DNA of 64,000 nt from Maricaulis sp034670125 (lineage in GTDB: Bacteria; Pseudomonadota; Alphaproteobacteria; Caulobacterales; Maricaulaceae): positions 186,001-250,000 of the forward strand of contig NZ_JAXMOC010000005.1 in the NCBI RefSeq assembly GCF_034670125.1. Reading direction: 5' to 3'. The notes under the pieces were generated by a model. It worked only from the letters and a program-made list of their open reading frames with translations, made no database searches and was not told the origin of the DNA. A program made the position numbers and the translations under genes. Of this stretch, positions 16,675-25,968 are shown one piece after another. The first letter of the stretch is position 1, and the number at the start of each line of letters is the position of its first letter.

Positions 16675-17374
16675 TCTTCTCCAGAAATATCCGCCTGTCG
16701 GCGTGAGACCGGCAACCGGCAGGTCCGGTGACTGCTGTTTGGCCGGTCCCGCACGATGCGCCGTCCGGCGGGGCGGGCCTGCGCGAATCGCTTTGGTGAA
16801 GGAGCGGTCCGGCCGGGCCGCCGCGGCCCGCACCCCCCGTGACCTGTCCGTGACCCGCCCGGTGGTGCGCTGTGCAGCGGTGGACCGATCACCGGATTGT
16901 GAGGGCGCGGCGATGGCGCGTGAGTTTCGCCCGACAGTCGGTATTTGGACGCAACTTCATGGGGTAGCCATTGCTATCCTTGCGCGAACTGCGGTGAGGG
17001 GATGATCGTGAGACGCGAATCTTGCCTTATTGTTATCAGTTCGGGCCGCATTCCAGCCACAAAGATGTATTGATCGTAGTGTAACGCTGGTGTTAGCGTT
17101 CAACGGATTTTCAAGCGGCGCATCTGCGTCGACGAGATGACGGGGCAACCGTCACGGACCGGGTGAACCGCAGTTGCGGTAACCACTCGTGCAGACTTGG
17201 GACGTTAGGTCGCTGTTATCGGTGACCCGGCTAGGCCGCTTGAACGACCAGGCTAGGCCGCTTGAATGAAGTGCAGGGGGCCAGGCCAGCAGGTTTTGCT
17301 GGCTCAGCATCGAAGTTTTTTTGGGGCGGGGAGTCTTTCGGGACAAACCCGCATAGACCATTGTGAGGCGAGAA
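16675..17374. other. 700-bp gene-free leader before the TonB2-type operon
   Basis: No convincing gene. Base composition drops around 16990-17100, which may mark the operon promoter. Two near-identical short blocks (CTAGGCCGCTTGAA at 17230 and 17253) and a hairpin GCCAGCA-N5-TGCTGGC at 17285-17303 lie just before the DUF3450 gene. The hairpin is not followed immediately by a T run, so it is not a clear terminator; it may be an untranslated-leader structure. Confidence 0.4.
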
Positions 17375-18157
17375 ATGGTGAACTTGAAGAATTTGGTTCG
17401 CGCGTCGCTTATGGCGACTGTGGCGGCGGGCGCCTTTGGGGGGGCCGCCGTTGCGCAGCTGAACCAAACGCTCGAAGTCGCGCGTGGTGATACGGCGAAC
17501 GGGGCGCAGACCCAGACCCGCATCGAACAGCTGGACGACCAGCGCACGGACATCGAACTGGAATATCGCGCACTGCTCGAGCAGATCGAGTCGCAGCGCC
17601 TGTTCGTCGAGCAGCAGCAGGTATTCCTCCGCTCGCAGGAAAACGAGATCGCCTCGCTCGAGCAGCAGATCGGTCGCGTTGACAATATCGAGCGTGATCT
17701 CGCGCCGATGATGCGTGAAATGGTTGTGCTCCTCGAAGAGTTCGTGACCCTCGACCTGCCGTTCCGCCTTGAAGGCGAAGCCGGCCGTCTGGCGCGCATC
17801 GAGCGTCTTTACGAGCTGATCGACAATCCGAATATCTCCCCGGCTGAACGCTACCGCGTCATCCTCAACGCCTATGACATCGAAGCCTCCTACGGCCGCG
17901 GTGTGAACGCGTATGACGAGGAAGTGCTGGAAGACGGCATTCCGGTTCAGGTGAAAGTCCTGCAGATCGGTCGTGTCGCGATGATCCGCCGCTATCCGGA
18001 CAACTCCATGACGATCCTGCACAACGGTTCGTCTGACTGGGAAGCCCTGCCGAACAGCTATCTTGCCAACGTGACGCGTGCCATCCGCATCGCCGACGAA
18101 GTGACGACGCCGTCGATCTTCCTCGTGCCGCTGCCTGGCCCGCAGGTCGCCCAGTAA
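17375..18157 (+). CDS. DUF3450 periplasmic coiled-coil protein (TonB2 operon)
   Basis: 260 residues. The signal peptide (ASLMATVAAGAFGGAAVA) is followed by a long coiled coil (about residues 45-115, rich in heptads such as EYRALLEQIESQRLFVEQQQ) and a globular C-terminal part. DUF3450 genes head Vibrio-type TonB2 operons, and the next gene's N-terminus has a matching coiled coil, so the two products probably associate in the periplasm. Start ATG 17375 is preceded by GAGGCGAG. First gene of a seven-gene operon. Confidence 0.85.
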   Translation: MVNLKNLVRASLMATVAAGAFGGAAVAQLNQTLEVARGDTANGAQTQTRIEQLDDQRTDIELEYRALLEQIESQRLFVEQQQVFLRSQENEIASLEQQIGRVDNIERDLAPMMREMVVLLEEFVTLDLPFRLEGEAGRLARIERLYELIDNPNISPAERYRVILNAYDIEASYGRGVNAYDEEVLEDGIPVQVKVLQIGRVAMIRRYPDNSMTILHNGSSDWEALPNSYLANVTRAIRIADEVTTPSIFLVPLPGPQVAQ

Positions 18158-18179
18158 CGGCTTGGAACGGAGAGTTAAG

Positions 18180-19568
18180 ATGAAAACCACAATGAAGATG
18201 CTCGCCGCTGCCGTTTCTCTTGGCGTGGCTCTTACCGCCGGTGCTGTGGCCCAGACCCAGCCCGCCGGTTCCCTCAACGAACTCCTCAACCGCGTGCGTT
18301 CCGACGCCCGTGAAGCGAGCGCCGACAATGCCGCCCGCCTGCGTGAGTTCCAGTCCTCCACCAACAACCAGCAGGCCCAGCTGAACACCGCACGTGCCGA
18401 ACTGGCCTCGCTCGAGCGTCAGGCGACCCAGCTGTCGGCTGATTTCGAGAACAACCAGCTCCGCATTGACGAACTCGATGCCGAGCTGCGCCAGCGCCAG
18501 GGTGCGTTTGGTGAGTTGTTCGGTGCCGCCCGTCAGGCCGCCGGCGAATTTGCCGCCATCATCGACCAGTCGGTGATCTCGGGTCAGTTCCCGGGTCGTG
18601 CCGATGCGCTGGAAACCCTGTCCAACTCACGGACCCTGCCGACCCGTGCGGAACTCGACTTCATCCCGCGCCGTGTCATCGAAGAGATGATCCAGCAGCA
18701 GCAGGTCGTGACCTTCAACGGCCGGGTTACCGGTCTGGGCGATGGCGCAGCCGTGCCGATCACCCGCGTCGGTCCGTTTGTTGCCTTCACCAACTACAAC
18801 AACAACCAGCGTTTCGCGCTCTGGAGCCAGAGTGAAAACACCGGTGCCTACTCGCTGACCGACATGGCAGCCCAGCCGCCGGCCAACTTCGTCGCCGCCG
18901 CCTCGGCCCTGTTCAATGCGGACACGGGTGAAATCGTTGAAGGTGTCGTCGACCCGTCGCGCGGCGCGCTCCTGAACATCTACAAGGACGTTCCGGATCT
19001 CAACGAGCGGATCGAGCAGTCGGGCAATGTCGGTAAGGTCATCATCGGCCTGCTGATCATCTCCGCCCTGTTCGGTTTCTTCCGCATGTTCTCGCTGCTG
19101 ATGACCCAGGCCGCCGTGTCGGGCCAGAAGCGCAAGTCGTCCGGTTCCAAGGGCAACCCGCTGGGCCGCGTCATGCTGGCCTATGAAGGTGCCAAGGACA
19201 AAGACGTCGAGACCATGGAGCTGAAGCTCGACGAAGCCATCCTGCAGGAGACGCCGAAGCTTGAATTCGGTCTCAACTTCCTCAAGCTGGCTGCCGGTAT
19301 CGCACCGCTGCTGGGTCTTCTGGGTACCGTGACCGGTATGATCAAGACCTTCACCCAGATCACCCTGTTCGGTACGGGCGATCCGCGCATCATGGCCGGT
19401 GGTATCTCCGAAGCCCTGATGACCACGGTTCTGGGTCTCATCGCGGCGATCCCGCTTCTGTTCATCCACAGCTTCGCGCAAAGCTTCGCGCGCGGCGTTC
19501 AGCAGGTGCTCGAAGAGCAGGCGGCAGGCATGATTGCCCGCCACGCTGAAGAACGCGCACAAGGCTAA
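18180..19568 (+). CDS. Fused ExbB/TtpC-type TonB-system proton channel
   Basis: 462 residues. Signal peptide (AAAVSLGVALTAGAVAQ), a periplasmic coiled coil to about residue 115, a middle domain, then three membrane helices of the MotA/TolQ/ExbB fold (VGKVIIGLLIISALFGFF; LKLAAGIAPLLGLLGTVTGMI; LMTTVLGLIAAIPLLFIHSFA). Vibrio TtpC has this architecture and is needed for TonB2 function; that role is transferred by family. It lies 22 bp after the DUF3450 gene and 14 bp before a normal-length ExbB. Confidence 0.88.
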   Translation: MKTTMKMLAAAVSLGVALTAGAVAQTQPAGSLNELLNRVRSDAREASADNAARLREFQSSTNNQQAQLNTARAELASLERQATQLSADFENNQLRIDELDAELRQRQGAFGELFGAARQAAGEFAAIIDQSVISGQFPGRADALETLSNSRTLPTRAELDFIPRRVIEEMIQQQQVVTFNGRVTGLGDGAAVPITRVGPFVAFTNYNNNQRFALWSQSENTGAYSLTDMAAQPPANFVAAASALFNADTGEIVEGVVDPSRGALLNIYKDVPDLNERIEQSGNVGKVIIGLLIISALFGFFRMFSLLMTQAAVSGQKRKSSGSKGNPLGRVMLAYEGAKDKDVETMELKLDEAILQETPKLEFGLNFLKLAAGIAPLLGLLGTVTGMIKTFTQITLFGTGDPRIMAGGISEALMTTVLGLIAAIPLLFIHSFAQSFARGVQQVLEEQAAGMIARHAEERAQG

Positions 19569-19582
19569 TCGGAGGAAGCGTT

Positions 19583-20119
19583 ATGGATTTCCAGGCCGTA
19601 CAAACCGGCCTTCAGGAGTTCCTCGAGCGCGGGGGCCCCGTCCTGGTTGTCATCATGGCAACAACATTTGTGATGTGGGCCTTTATCCTCGAGCGCTTCG
19701 CCTATTTCTACATGGCCCATGAGGGCTTTGCGAAATCGGCGAAGAGGGAGTGGAATGCGCGGGCAGACCGGAACAGCTGGTATGCCCACGCCATCCGCGA
19801 CCAACTCATCTCGGAGGTCAAATCGCGTTGCGATCAGAATGTCGAGCTGGTGAAAACCCTCGTCGCTGTCGCTCCGCTCTTCGGACTGTTGGGAACAGTG
19901 ACCGGCATGGTCTCGGTTTTCGACGTCATGTCGATTTCGGGTTCCTCGGACGCCCAGGCCATGTCGGCCGGTGTGTCCCGGGCCACGATCCCGACCATGG
20001 CTGGCATGGTGGCGTCCCTTTCGGGCCTCATCTTCGCCAACCAGATCGAAATCCTCGCCAAGCGTCGCGTGTCGAAGCTGGCTGATGAGCTCGAGATCGG
20101 TCAGGGGGCAGTGGAATGA
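19583..20119 (+). CDS. exbB: ExbB-type proton channel subunit
   Basis: 178-residue inner-membrane protein of the MotA/TolQ/ExbB family. The three helices include VLVVIMATTFVMWAFILERF, the pore motif KTLVAVAPLFGLLGTVTGMVSVF and TIPTMAGMVASLSGLIFANQ. With ExbD it converts proton motive force into movement of TonB. It overlaps the next gene by 4 bp. Shorter than E. coli ExbB, like Vibrio ExbB2. Confidence 0.9.
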   Translation: MDFQAVQTGLQEFLERGGPVLVVIMATTFVMWAFILERFAYFYMAHEGFAKSAKREWNARADRNSWYAHAIRDQLISEVKSRCDQNVELVKTLVAVAPLFGLLGTVTGMVSVFDVMSISGSSDAQAMSAGVSRATIPTMAGMVASLSGLIFANQIEILAKRRVSKLADELEIGQGAVE

Positions 20120-20523
20120 GGCGTCGTCAAAAACACCAGGATGACCAGGCCGAAGTGAACATGACGCCGATGCTCGACATCGTGTTCATCCTGCTCATCT
20201 TCTTCATCGTCACCGCCACCTTCCTGTCGGAAGAAGGCATCGACATGAGGCCGCCGCAGGACAATCCGAACGATCCGCCACCCGATGCGGCTCCGCCGAT
20301 TGTCATCCAGGTCGACGGGGACAATGAGATCTTCGTCAATCAGGTCCGCACCGATGTCGACCGCGTGCTTTCGGCCGTCAACCGCTTCCGGGCGGAAGAG
20401 CCGAACTCCGCGGTCCTCCTCGAGGTCTATGACGAAGCCCATCACGGCATCATCGTTCAGATCTGGGACGAAATGGGCGCCAATGGCGTTCCGGTTTCGA
20501 TCCAGCGTCAGAACGACGGATAG
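20116..20523 (+). CDS. exbD: ExbD/TolR-type biopolymer transport protein (first)
   Basis: 135 residues: a short cytosolic N-terminus (QAEVNMTPMLDIVFILLIFFIVTATF) with the essential Asp in the single membrane helix, then a periplasmic domain. The ATG overlaps the stop of exbB. First of two ExbD genes in the operon. Confidence 0.9.
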   Translation: MRRRQKHQDDQAEVNMTPMLDIVFILLIFFIVTATFLSEEGIDMRPPQDNPNDPPPDAAPPIVIQVDGDNEIFVNQVRTDVDRVLSAVNRFRAEEPNSAVLLEVYDEAHHGIIVQIWDEMGANGVPVSIQRQNDG

Positions 20524-20534
20524 GGGAGGTAGAC

Positions 20535-20936
20535 ATGGCTAGACGTGCAAGCCGCGTGAATACCGACGAGGAAGATGTCGAGCTGAACATGACGCCCATG
20601 CTGGACGTTGTTTTCATCCTGCTGATCTTTTTCATCGTCACCTCTGTCTTCATCAAGGAGCCGGGTGTGGACACTGTCCGCCCCGACGCCGTGACCGAAG
20701 ATGACGAGAACCCGTCCATGCTTGTTGCCGTGACCGCGGACAACGAGATCTGGGTGAACCGCCGGGTCTATGAGATGAACGAACTCCGCGGGGTTATCGA
20801 GCAATTGCTGCAAGAGAACCCGCTGGGCAAGGCCATGATCCAGGGTGATGAAGGTGCCAATATCGGTCTGATCCTCGACGTCCAGGAGCTCCTTTCGGAG
20901 ATGGAAGTCGAAGTGAAGATTTCGACGTTGCAGTAG
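20535..20936 (+). CDS. exbD: ExbD/TolR-type biopolymer transport protein (second)
   Basis: 133 residues with the same NMTPMLDVVFILLIFFIVTSVF helix and conserved Asp, and a diverged periplasmic domain (NRRVYEMNELRGVIEQLL). Eleven bases after the first exbD, preceded by GGGGAGG. Two different ExbD genes suggest a hetero-assembly or one ExbD per ExbB type. Confidence 0.9.
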   Translation: MARRASRVNTDEEDVELNMTPMLDVVFILLIFFIVTSVFIKEPGVDTVRPDAVTEDDENPSMLVAVTADNEIWVNRRVYEMNELRGVIEQLLQENPLGKAMIQGDEGANIGLILDVQELLSEMEVEVKISTLQ

Positions 20937-20950
20937 CGGGAGGAAAGAAA

Positions 20951-21568
20951 ATGGGAAGTTTCATACGTCTCGTTATCGGCGTTCCGGTTGCGGCCATCGT
21001 CACGGTGTTCCTGTTCTATGTGATGCAGGATCTCATCAAGGTTGATGAAGTTGATCAGCCCGATGAAGTCGATGACGTCACCTTCTCGATCAATGATGAA
21101 GTGGCCGAGGTGGAAGCCCGCGTCCGCGACACCACGATCGATGATGTGCAACAGGTCGACCCGCCACCCCCGCCGCCGCAGATCGAGCGGCAGCGTGCCG
21201 AGCAGCCGTCCGAAGGCCTGGCCACCGTCATGGGTGCCATTCCGGACTTCGAGGCACCGCAGCTGAACTCGGACAGCGTCAGCTTCTCGGTCTCTGACCG
21301 TGATGCCCAGCCGCTGGTCCGGATCGAGCCGCAATACCCGCTCCGCGCTGCGGAACGTGGTATCGAGGGCAGCTGTTACGTCCGCTTCGATGTGACGCCG
21401 GACGGTACGCCGACCAATATCGACATCTATCAGTGCGACAGCTCGTTCTTCGAGCGCGCATCGACCCGGGCTGTCGAACGTTGGCGGTACAACCCGAAAG
21501 TCGAGAACGGTGTTCCCGTCGCCCGTCGTGGCGTGGAAACCCGCTTCGACTTCCGATTGGCCGAATAG
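20951..21568 (+). CDS. TonB-family energy transducer
   Basis: 205 residues. One N-terminal membrane helix (VIGVPVAAIVTVFLFYVMQDL), an acidic then Pro-rich periplasmic linker (VDPPPPPPQIE), and a C-terminal TonB domain (EPQYPLRAAERGIEGSCYVRFDVTPDG ... AVERWRYNPK). It has the short TonB2-like length. It should transmit energy from the ExbB/ExbD complex encoded upstream to outer-membrane TonB-dependent receptors. A second TonB of equal length lies at 25155. Confidence 0.9.
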   Translation: MGSFIRLVIGVPVAAIVTVFLFYVMQDLIKVDEVDQPDEVDDVTFSINDEVAEVEARVRDTTIDDVQQVDPPPPPPQIERQRAEQPSEGLATVMGAIPDFEAPQLNSDSVSFSVSDRDAQPLVRIEPQYPLRAAERGIEGSCYVRFDVTPDGTPTNIDIYQCDSSFFERASTRAVERWRYNPKVENGVPVARRGVETRFDFRLAE

Positions 21569-21724
21569 TGATCCGGGCGCGGCGGACCGCAGGTCTGCCG
21601 CGCTCCACTGGCCGCCGGGGCTGAACCGTCGCCAGGGATGAACCAGGACCGCACCGGTCCGCATCCCCGTGAGTTTTTGGAAAGCCGACCCCGGGGAGTT
21701 GGGGGCGGTATGAAGGAGCCATCG

Positions 21725-23242
21725 ATGATCCGTTTCAACGGTTTCGATACATCGGGCCTGCTGCGCTCTGTCGCGACACTTGCCCTCGCCGTGACCATGG
21801 CCGGGGTGATGATTACCGACGCCGATGCCCAGCGCCGGCGGAACAACAATAACGAGGAAGACTCCGAGCAGAACCAGGCCGAGCGTGTGTTCTCGGCGGC
21901 GATCGGCCAGATCGTGCTCGAAGCCCAGGAGTTCCAGGCCAATGACCAGTTCCAGGAATCGGTCACGGCCCTGACGCGGGCCTTGGGCAATTCCAGCATC
22001 AACCCGTATGAAAGCATGATCTCGCTGCAGATGCGTGGCCGTGCCTATTACGAGATGGAACAGGTGATGCGGGCCATCCAGGATTGGGAAGCGGCCATCG
22101 CCACCGGTGCCATGCTGCCCCAGGAAATCGCCGATCTGCGCATCAATATCGGCCAGCTCTACATTTCCGAAGGCAACTACACCCGCGGCATCCAGGCGCT
22201 TGAAGCTGCGGTTGCCGTGCTCGGCAATGAAGGTCTCAACCCGCGCATCATGCGGATGCTCGCCCAGGCCTATGCCCAGGGTGAACGCTATCGTGATGGT
22301 GTGGTCTGGGCCGAACGCTACTGGAATGCCCAGCCGCGTGCAGAACGCGTCCGCGGCGATTACTCGCTGATGCTGTTCTTCTACCAGCAGCTCGAACGCG
22401 TTCCCGACCAGTTCCGCATCATCGAGGAGATGGTGGGGCGCTGGCCGACCGAGAAGAACAACTGGCGCTCCTACGCCTCCCTGCTGGCCCAGACGGGTCG
22501 CGAGCAGGATGCGTTTGAAGCCAACAAGATCATGTATATCAACGGCATGCTCACCGAGAGCCGTGAGATCGTGGCGCTGGCCCAGTACTATTCCTTCTAT
22601 GAATACCCCTATCGCGGCGCCATCATTCTGGAGCGTGAGCTCAATGCCGGTGTTGTCGAGCGGACCCGCAACAACCTCAACCTCCTCGCCAACATGTGGC
22701 GCCAGTCGCGTGAGTGGGAGCGGGCGATCCCGGTCCTGCGTCAGCTGGCTCAGCTGACCGGCGATGGCGATGACTTCCTCAAGCTGGCCGAAGCCCTGTG
22801 GCAGCGTCGTCAGCTCGACGAGGCCGAGGATGCCTTCACCGAAGCGCTCAACCGCGGTGGTCTCGACCGTCCGGGTGATGCGTGGACGTTGCTGGGCAAT
22901 GTGCGGGCCGAGCTGGGTCGCGAAGAGTCGGCCCTGGCCGCCTTCCGTGAAGGTGCGCGCTACCCGTATTCCCGCCGCACCGCCAATGGCTGGGCGACCT
23001 TCATCACCAACCGTCAGCGGGCGGCGCGCGAGCGCGTGCAGATCCGCGAGCGGGTCCGTCAGGACGAGTGCCGCTTCTCGATCAGCGACCTTCTCGAAAC
23101 CGCCACCCTGCTGGGTGATGTCGACGAGAGTGGCCGGATTGTTGTCGATGTGCCGGAGCGTTGCTCCGACCTGTACAACATCCATGGTGAGCGGCTGAGC
23201 GAAGTTGCCGCAACACAAGCCAACGAGACCGACGCCGGCTGA
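21725..23242 (+). CDS. Exported TPR-repeat protein of the TonB2 operon
   Basis: 505 residues. Signal peptide (LLRSVATLALAVTMAGVMITDADAQ) and a stretch of Asn after cleavage, then tandem helical repeats of TPR type (for example QEIADLRINIGQLYISEGNY and EDAFTEALNRGGLDRPGDAWTLLGNV). The C-terminal region has two conserved Cys (RQDECRFS and VPERCSDL). ATG 21725 is chosen for AAGGAG seven bases upstream. TPR proteins close TonB2 operons in Vibrio; its exact role here is unknown. A terminator follows. Confidence 0.85.
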   Translation: MIRFNGFDTSGLLRSVATLALAVTMAGVMITDADAQRRRNNNNEEDSEQNQAERVFSAAIGQIVLEAQEFQANDQFQESVTALTRALGNSSINPYESMISLQMRGRAYYEMEQVMRAIQDWEAAIATGAMLPQEIADLRINIGQLYISEGNYTRGIQALEAAVAVLGNEGLNPRIMRMLAQAYAQGERYRDGVVWAERYWNAQPRAERVRGDYSLMLFFYQQLERVPDQFRIIEEMVGRWPTEKNNWRSYASLLAQTGREQDAFEANKIMYINGMLTESREIVALAQYYSFYEYPYRGAIILERELNAGVVERTRNNLNLLANMWRQSREWERAIPVLRQLAQLTGDGDDFLKLAEALWQRRQLDEAEDAFTEALNRGGLDRPGDAWTLLGNVRAELGREESALAAFREGARYPYSRRTANGWATFITNRQRAARERVQIRERVRQDECRFSISDLLETATLLGDVDESGRIVVDVPERCSDLYNIHGERLSEVAATQANETDAG

Positions 23243-23270
23243 TCCCGACGAACCGGTCTGATGTGATCAA

Positions 23271-23301
23271 CGCCCTGGCCACCGGCCAGGGCGTTTTTCT
23301 T
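23271..23301 (+). terminator. Terminator of the TonB2-type operon
   Basis: CGCCCTGGCC-ACC-GGCCAGGGCG stem followed by TTTTTCTTT, 28 bp after the TPR gene stop. Confidence 0.9.
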
Positions 23302-23455
23302 TGGCCCCATGCCGCGCGGACGCGCAATCCCCGGATCGCCCTGCCATCAAAACAACCCCAAATCGCCCCATTCCCGCCGCGAACCGCGCCGAAGCTTTCA
23401 TGACATGACGGTCATGCGGGCTGGGGAGGTCGCGTCATGGATTGGGGAGAGGCAC

Positions 23456-24934
23456 ATGGAGTTTTCAATCAGAGCGGCCCTCGTGGCCGGATGGCAGCGC
23501 ATCTCGAAGGCCGGGCCTGTCTTGGTACTGGCAGGGGCGCTGTGCGCGCTGACCCTGCCAACAGCCCACGCCACCGTTCGCAATGAAGCGCCCGGCATCT
23601 TGTCGCCTGCGGTCGGCAACCGCTTGCTGGAGTTGATCCATCTGGAAGGCGAGGGTGCCTGGCGCGATGCCGAAGCCGGCTACACCGCCCTGATCGCCAC
23701 CGGCTCCCTGACCCCCTATGAGCGCGCGATCCTGCTGCGCCAGCGCGGCCGCGCGCGCTATCAACTGGAAGACCTGACCGGCGCCATTGCCGACTGGCGC
23801 GCGGTCATCGCCCTGGGCGCGTTGCCCGACGAGGATGCCAATGCGCTGCGCATCAATACCGGCCAGTTGTTGATGGTAGTCGACGACTATCGGGGCGGCA
23901 TCACTCTGATCGAGGCGGCGATTGCCCGCGGCGTGCCGCTGAACGGCGATCTGGCCGCCCGCCTGGCCCAGGCCCATGCCCGCATCGAGGACCATGAGGG
24001 TGGTCTGCCCTATGCCCGTTTCGCCTTTGCGCGGGCCGAAGAGGCCGAGGCCGGCGGGGCGGACCGCCAGACCTTCTCCCTGCTGCTCTACTATTACCAG
24101 CAACTGGCGATGCTGCCGGACCAGCTCGCCCTGATCGAGGACATGGTGGCGCGCTGGCCGGCCGAGAAGGCCAACTGGACCAGTTATGCCAGCCTGCTCG
24201 CCCAAGCCGGCCGCGAGGCCGACGCTTTTGAGGTCAACCGGATCATGTATCTGGGTGGCATGCTGACTTCCAGCGCCGAACTGGTCCGTCTGGCCCAGTA
24301 TTACTCCTGGTATGACTATCCCTATGGCGGAGCCGTGATGCTGGAGCGTGAGCTCAATGCCGGTCGGGTCGAACGCTCGACTGCCAACATGCAATTGCTG
24401 GCCAATCTCTGGCGCCATGCGCGCGAGTGGCAGCGGGCGTTGCCGGTGCTGGAGCGGGTGGCCACAACATCCGGCGCCGGGACCGATTTCGAGGCGTATG
24501 GCGAAGCGCTCTACCAGGCCGGGCGCTTTGCCGAGGCCGAAGCCATCTTCGTCCAGGCCCTCAATCGCGGCGGCCTGTCCCGGCCCGGCGACATCTGGAC
24601 CTATATCGGCAATGCCCGCATGGAACAGGACGATCTGGGCGGGGCGGCGCGGGCCTTCCACCGGGCCCTGGAGTGGGAGTATTCCCGCGCTGGCGCACAA
24701 GGCTGGCTCGAATTCATCGCCAGCAAGCGCGCCATCCTCGCAGCTGCAGCGGAGCTGGAGCGCCAGATCACCATCGAGGACTGCGAGATCGAGGTCGAAC
24801 GGGCCCGCCGGCAGATTGTCGTCTCGCCGGCCGGGTATGACATTGCGGGCAATCGAGTCCTCGACATTCCAGAGCGCTGCGAGCCCTGGTTCGACCGTCA
24901 AGGGAACCGCCTGCCGGTGACGCAGCCGACCTGA
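23456..24934 (+). CDS. Second exported TPR-repeat protein, paralogue of 21725 gene
   Basis: 492 residues aligned throughout with the preceding TPR gene: LTPYERAILLRQRGRARYQLE, LLLYYYQQLAMLPDQLALIEDM, RWPAEKANWTSYASLLAQAGRE and the two C-terminal Cys (IEDCEIEV, PERCEPW). It has a signal peptide (AGPVLVLAGALCALTLPTAHA). ATG 23456 follows GGGGAGAGG. It lies beyond the operon terminator, so it has its own promoter, and with the next TonB gene repeats the end of the upstream operon. Confidence 0.83.
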   Translation: MEFSIRAALVAGWQRISKAGPVLVLAGALCALTLPTAHATVRNEAPGILSPAVGNRLLELIHLEGEGAWRDAEAGYTALIATGSLTPYERAILLRQRGRARYQLEDLTGAIADWRAVIALGALPDEDANALRINTGQLLMVVDDYRGGITLIEAAIARGVPLNGDLAARLAQAHARIEDHEGGLPYARFAFARAEEAEAGGADRQTFSLLLYYYQQLAMLPDQLALIEDMVARWPAEKANWTSYASLLAQAGREADAFEVNRIMYLGGMLTSSAELVRLAQYYSWYDYPYGGAVMLERELNAGRVERSTANMQLLANLWRHAREWQRALPVLERVATTSGAGTDFEAYGEALYQAGRFAEAEAIFVQALNRGGLSRPGDIWTYIGNARMEQDDLGGAARAFHRALEWEYSRAGAQGWLEFIASKRAILAAAAELERQITIEDCEIEVERARRQIVVSPAGYDIAGNRVLDIPERCEPWFDRQGNRLPVTQPT

Positions 24935-25154
24935 ACCGCCAAGCGATAACCCTGCAATCGCCCCAATTGACCGCGATTGCGCCCCGCTTCTGCCCTGACC
25001 CCGGCCGAGGCTGACAGTGCGGCGAGGCCTCGTGTTGTGAGGCCGACCCGCACCGGCCAACCCGTCGCCGGTGAACGGCGCCGGGCCACTGGCCGGGATT
25101 TGGGGCATACCTCTGTGAGGCCATGCAGAACACGCCCGTGGGGAGGCCTGTTCA

Positions 25155-25772
25155 ATGACAGCCATGATCCAACACTTGCGTACACCGATGGTGCTGCCGA
25201 TAGCCGGCGCGGTCACCATCGGACTCTTCCTGATGATGAAAGACCTGATCGCCGTTCCGGGTGTGGAGCGGGAGGCGGTGGAAGATCCGCCAAGCTATGC
25301 AATCAACGTCGAGGTGACACCGATCGATCCGGAAGTCCGGATTCCGATCACTGAAATCCCGCCCGTCGAGCCGCCGCCACCGGTCCAGCGCCTGACCGTC
25401 GACCGGTCGGTCCCCGCCGGTCCGGGCGATGGCGTCATCTACGCCCTGCCGCCGGTTGATCCTCCTGTCGTGGGAGGCGGAGACGGTCCGATCCGGATCG
25501 ACCGCAATCCGTCTCCCACCCTGCGGATCGAGCCGGTCTATCCGGCCCGGGAAGCCTCGCGCGGCAATTCCGGCAGCTGTACCGTGATCTTCGACATCAC
25601 GCCGCAAGGCCGGACCACCAATATCCGGGCCCTCGACTGCGATAGTCGCGCTTTCGAGCAGGCAACGATGAACGCCGTCAGCCGCTGGCACTACAACCCG
25701 CAAATCGAGAATGGCGAACCCATCCTCTATCGCGGCGCCACAACACGGCTGGACTATCGGCTTGATGGGTAG
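25155..25772 (+). CDS. Second TonB-family energy transducer
   Basis: 205 residues: a helix at LPIAGAVTIGLFLMMKDLI, a Pro-rich linker (EIPPVEPPPPVQRL) and a TonB C-terminal domain (RIEPVYPAREASRGNSGSCTVIFDITPQG ... AVSRWHYNPQ). It keeps the same Cys pair as the first TonB. Preceded by GGGGAGG. It follows the second TPR gene after 220 bp of gene-free DNA, with no ExbB/ExbD of its own, so it may share the upstream motor. Confidence 0.88.
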   Translation: MTAMIQHLRTPMVLPIAGAVTIGLFLMMKDLIAVPGVEREAVEDPPSYAINVEVTPIDPEVRIPITEIPPVEPPPPVQRLTVDRSVPAGPGDGVIYALPPVDPPVVGGGDGPIRIDRNPSPTLRIEPVYPAREASRGNSGSCTVIFDITPQGRTTNIRALDCDSRAFEQATMNAVSRWHYNPQIENGEPILYRGATTRLDYRLDG

Positions 25773-25821
25773 ATGACAGGGCGCGCGGGCGGCTGAGCCC
25801 CCCACGCCACCCCTCCTGGTT

Positions 25822-25939
25822 TTGTCATCCCCGTCGGATGTCCGGCGAAGGCCGGACGCAGGACGGGGACCTAACTGGTCGAACATCTAGGTCCCTGACT
25901 TGCGCCCGGCCTGCGCCGGGCGTCCATCAGGGATGACAA
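25822..25939. repeat. R1 palindromic repeat, copy 3
   Basis: Forward orientation (S half left, C half right) with inverted ends TTGTCATCCC / GGGATGACAA. It ends 30 bp before the GIY-YIG start and is the inverse of copy 4 on the other side of that gene. Confidence 0.9.
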
Positions 25940-25968
25940 AACACATACTGCAATTTATAATTGCATTC

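Noticed and set aside
16703..17005. 100-codon frame in the leader before the TonB2-type operon
   Set aside because: No ribosome-binding site, Arg/Ala/Gly-rich composition, no recognisable domain.
17285..17303. Hairpin GCCAGCA-N5-TGCTGGC considered as a terminator
   Set aside because: The T run begins 12 bases after the stem, too far for an intrinsic terminator; kept only as a possible leader structure.
20768..23218. Very long minus-strand open frame (816 codons) opposite the ExbD, TonB and TPR genes
   Set aside because: It is the antisense of genes with clear family matches. High GC leaves few stops on the opposite strand. No recognisable motif in the product.
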